From assembly GCF_000272045.2 (NCBI RefSeq), contig NZ_AJYZ02000041.1:802448-838660 (forward strand): 36,213 bases of DNA. Direction: 5' to 3'. Below are positions 34,505 through 36,213 of the stretch, one piece after another; the stretch's first letter is position 1, and each line of letters opens with the position of its first letter. Under the pieces are notes generated by a model that saw nothing but the letters and a program-made list of their open reading frames with translations, was not told the DNA's origin and searched no databases. The translations under genes and the position numbers were made by a program. Source of the DNA: Vibrio crassostreae 9ZC13. Lineage in GTDB: Bacteria; Pseudomonadota; Gammaproteobacteria; Enterobacterales; Vibrionaceae.

Positions 34505-34525
34505 GAACCCGAGACGAAAATCATA

Positions 34526-34546
34526 AAGGGCTCTCATTGAGCCCTT
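34526..34546 (+). other. Intercistronic hairpin after the imelysin gene
   Basis: AAGGGCTC pairs with GAGCCCTT across a five-base loop (tcatt). The following sequence AATTGTTTG lacks a proper T-run, so it is more likely a partial terminator or mRNA-stabilising hairpin than a full stop, leaving the next gene co-transcribed. Confidence 0.65.
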
Positions 34547-34614
34547 AATTGTTTGTTACTCATGAAAGTTACTCCCACATAAAAACTAAAATCAAAAACA
34601 CAGCAAGGCAATGT

Positions 34615-36003
34615 ATGAAGTCGTATCTCTCAGCCTCACTATTAACCGCACTGTTTTTCTTAGCTCCATTACATGCCCATGAAACCTACTCTGGCGGCAA
34701 AACGACCGTGAAGAAAGAAGGAGCGAACGCTTTTTCCCTTCCCGCAGCCAATCTACCAATGAGTAAGCGCTTGGATTTCAGCGTAGGTAATAGCTTCTTT
34801 AGAAACCCTTGGGTTCCTGCACCGTCATCAACCGATGCTCGTGATGGGTTAGGACCACTATTTAATACTAACGGCTGTCAAAACTGCCACATCAAAGATG
34901 GTCGTGGTCACGCGCCAGAAGAAGGAGATGAGAACGCAGTATCCATGTTGGTTCGTTTAAGCATTCCGGCTGAAACGCCTGAGCAGCGACAAGCCTTCAT
35001 TCGAGATGGTGGAATTCCAGAGCCGACGTACGGCGGTCAGCTACAAGATTTTGCGCTTCAAGGTGTAAAACCAGAGGGCAAAGTGAACATTAGCTACACG
35101 GATGTTCCTGTTGAATTCAAAGACGGCACCGTCGTTACTCTGCGTAAACCCACTTTAAATATTACTGAACTTGCTTTCGGCGAGATGCATCCTAAGACCG
35201 AGTTTTCAGCTCGAGTGGCGCCGCCAATGATTGGTCTTGGTCTGCTTGAAAGTATCCCACAAGAAACGATTCTAGGATTTGCAGAGCAGCAATTTGCTGA
35301 CAAGCAAGGTGTGTCGGGTAAAGCTAACTATGTTCTTGATGTTCAAACCAATGAAATGGCGCTAGGTCGTTTTGGTTGGAAAGCCGGGCAGCCAAACTTA
35401 ATGCAGCAAAACGCGGCGGCATTTAACGGTGACTTAGGCCTGACAAGCCGCTTATTTCCGAATGAAAACTGCACATCAGCGCAATCAACCTGTGATGATT
35501 TTCCAAATGGTGGCGAGCCAGAAGTCAGTGACAATATCTTAGATTTTGTTGAGTTCTATTCGCAGCATCTCGCAGTACCTATTCGTCGTAATGTCGATAG
35601 CCCAGCTGTCGTACAAGGTAAAAAGCTGTTTAAAGACGCTGGTTGTCAAAGTTGTCACCAAGCTGAATTCCGCACGGCTGAGCGTGAAGGCTTGCCTGCA
35701 TTGTCTAATCAGTTAATTAGCCCATATACCGACATGTTGCTACACGACATGGGTGAAGGTTTAGCAGATCACCGTCCTGAGTATCTTGCGAATGGCCAAG
35801 AATGGCGTACAACACCTTTATGGGGATTAGGCTATACCAAAGAAGTGAATGGTCACACCTTCTTACTTCATGATGGTCGTGCGAGAAATGTTATGGAAGC
35901 TGTGCTTTGGCATGGTGGTGAAGCAGAAATGGCGAAACAAAACGTTTTAGCTCTTAGTAGCAGCGAGCGTGAAGCGCTATTGGCGTTCTTAAACTCGTTA
36001 TAG
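34615..36003 (+). CDS. Exported di-haem c-type cytochrome oxidoreductase (DUF1111/thiol-oxidoreductase-like)
   Basis: This is a periplasmic protein of 462 residues from the chosen start. The signal peptide covers about residues 1-21 (LAPLHAHETYSGG). There are two haem motifs: C88-Q-N-C91-H92 and C344-Q-S-C347-H348. The blocks DGLGPLFNTNGCQNCHIKDGRGH and LPALSNQLISPYTDMLLHDMG are typical of the di-haem oxidoreductase family often labelled a putative thiol oxidoreductase, whose substrate is not established. The ATG at 34615 gives a proper signal peptide; earlier in-frame starts would extend it oddly. It follows an imelysin gene and precedes another exported protein, forming a probable iron-related operon. 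Confidence 0.88.
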   Translation: MKSYLSASLLTALFFLAPLHAHETYSGGKTTVKKEGANAFSLPAANLPMSKRLDFSVGNSFFRNPWVPAPSSTDARDGLGPLFNTNGCQNCHIKDGRGHAPEEGDENAVSMLVRLSIPAETPEQRQAFIRDGGIPEPTYGGQLQDFALQGVKPEGKVNISYTDVPVEFKDGTVVTLRKPTLNITELAFGEMHPKTEFSARVAPPMIGLGLLESIPQETILGFAEQQFADKQGVSGKANYVLDVQTNEMALGRFGWKAGQPNLMQQNAAAFNGDLGLTSRLFPNENCTSAQSTCDDFPNGGEPEVSDNILDFVEFYSQHLAVPIRRNVDSPAVVQGKKLFKDAGCQSCHQAEFRTAEREGLPALSNQLISPYTDMLLHDMGEGLADHRPEYLANGQEWRTTPLWGLGYTKEVNGHTFLLHDGRARNVMEAVLWHGGEAEMAKQNVLALSSSEREALLAFLNSL

Positions 36004-36161
36004 GCTGAGTTGAATTCAGTTTAGTTAACGGCTAGTGACTTAAGAAAGCCGCTATCAAACCACTTAGCACCGCTGAACTTGTAGGAATACGAGGCCAGCG
36101 GTCGTTTCGCATTTAATGAACTCATATAATTAAAAGAAAAATTAGGAAGTAAGGTAACAGC

Positions 36162-36213
36162 ATGACACATAAATTTTTGTTAATGCCTTTGTCGGCATTA
36201 ATTATGGCAGGGG
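36162..36213 (+). CDS. 5' end of an exported protein (partial, runs off the window)
   Basis: An ORF opens at ATG 36162 with AGGAAGTAAGG upstream and reads MTHKFLLMPLSALIMAG before the window ends. Charged then hydrophobic residues suggest a signal peptide. The incomplete codon after the final glycine starts with G, so a lipobox cysteine is not at the next position. From context (imelysin, di-haem cytochrome) the likely identity is a second imelysin-type protein, but nothing in these 17 residues proves it. Confidence 0.6.
   Translation, partial: MTHKFLLMPLSALIMAG

Noticed and set aside
1..36213. CRISPR arrays, phage genes, insertion sequences
   Set aside because: No spaced direct-repeat array, transposase, integrase or phage structural ORF was seen on either strand.

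Overview
The window looks like chromosomal DNA of a marine Vibrio. The evidence is the norspermidine gene trio typical of vibrios, near-E. coli-like NrdA, NrdB and GyrA proteins, the gyrA/ubiG-nrdAB-yfaE gene order shared with E. coli, and moderate GC content. A Splendidus-clade species is plausible, but the sequence alone does not prove it. No phage, transposase, CRISPR array or plasmid function was seen. Almost everything is ordinary core or respiratory gene content with well-formed operons and terminators.

Layout. Bases 1-140 hold a tRNA-Gly(GCC) and its terminator. Bases 140-1168 are gene-poor and carry two copies of a roughly 130-bp imperfect-palindrome repeat. Bases 1169-6709 encode norspermidine synthesis: a fused diaminobutyrate aminotransferase/decarboxylase, carboxynorspermidine synthase and nspC. 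Bases 6783-9926 hold a two-ACT-domain regulator-like protein, a DUF3943 envelope protein and a CinA-family protein. Bases 10101-15298 are a DMSO reductase locus: dmsABC on the minus strand, and divergently a TorD/DmsD-type chaperone plus a NapF-type ferredoxin on the plus strand. A perfect FNR box lies between the two arms. Bases 15471-23436 carry yfaE, nrdB, nrdA and ubiG on the minus strand and gyrA on the plus strand.

Bases 23611-31956 form a formate-dependent nitrite reductase (Nrf) region. It has a TPR protein of NrfG type, a secreted rhodanese, nrfA on the minus strand, and a divergent nrfBCD operon followed by nrfE, a DsbE/CcmG-like thioredoxin and nrfF. The 482-bp nrfA/nrfB gap is dense with candidate FNR, NarP and CRP sites. 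Bases 32046-33068 hold an unrecognised 58-codon ORF and ribA, the latter preceded by a perfect palindrome resembling a Zur box. Bases 33245 to the end hold an imelysin, a di-haem c-type cytochrome and the start of another exported protein, behind a Fur-like box.

How the genes work together. Two anaerobic respiratory systems (DMSO and nitrite) sit on either side of the aerobic class Ia ribonucleotide reductase. Each has its own maturation genes: a chaperone and ferredoxin for Dms, and haem lyase subunits for NrfA. Many intergenic gaps contain strong hairpins. Some are clear terminators, but several lie inside operons (5447-5519, 16939-16967, 28918-28953) and may tune expression of downstream genes. 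No clearly novel multi-gene system was found. The best leads are the ribA palindrome, the unassigned elements in the nrf regulatory region, the 58-aa ORF, the 26-bp-arm hairpin upstream of nspC, and the imelysin/di-haem cytochrome operon.
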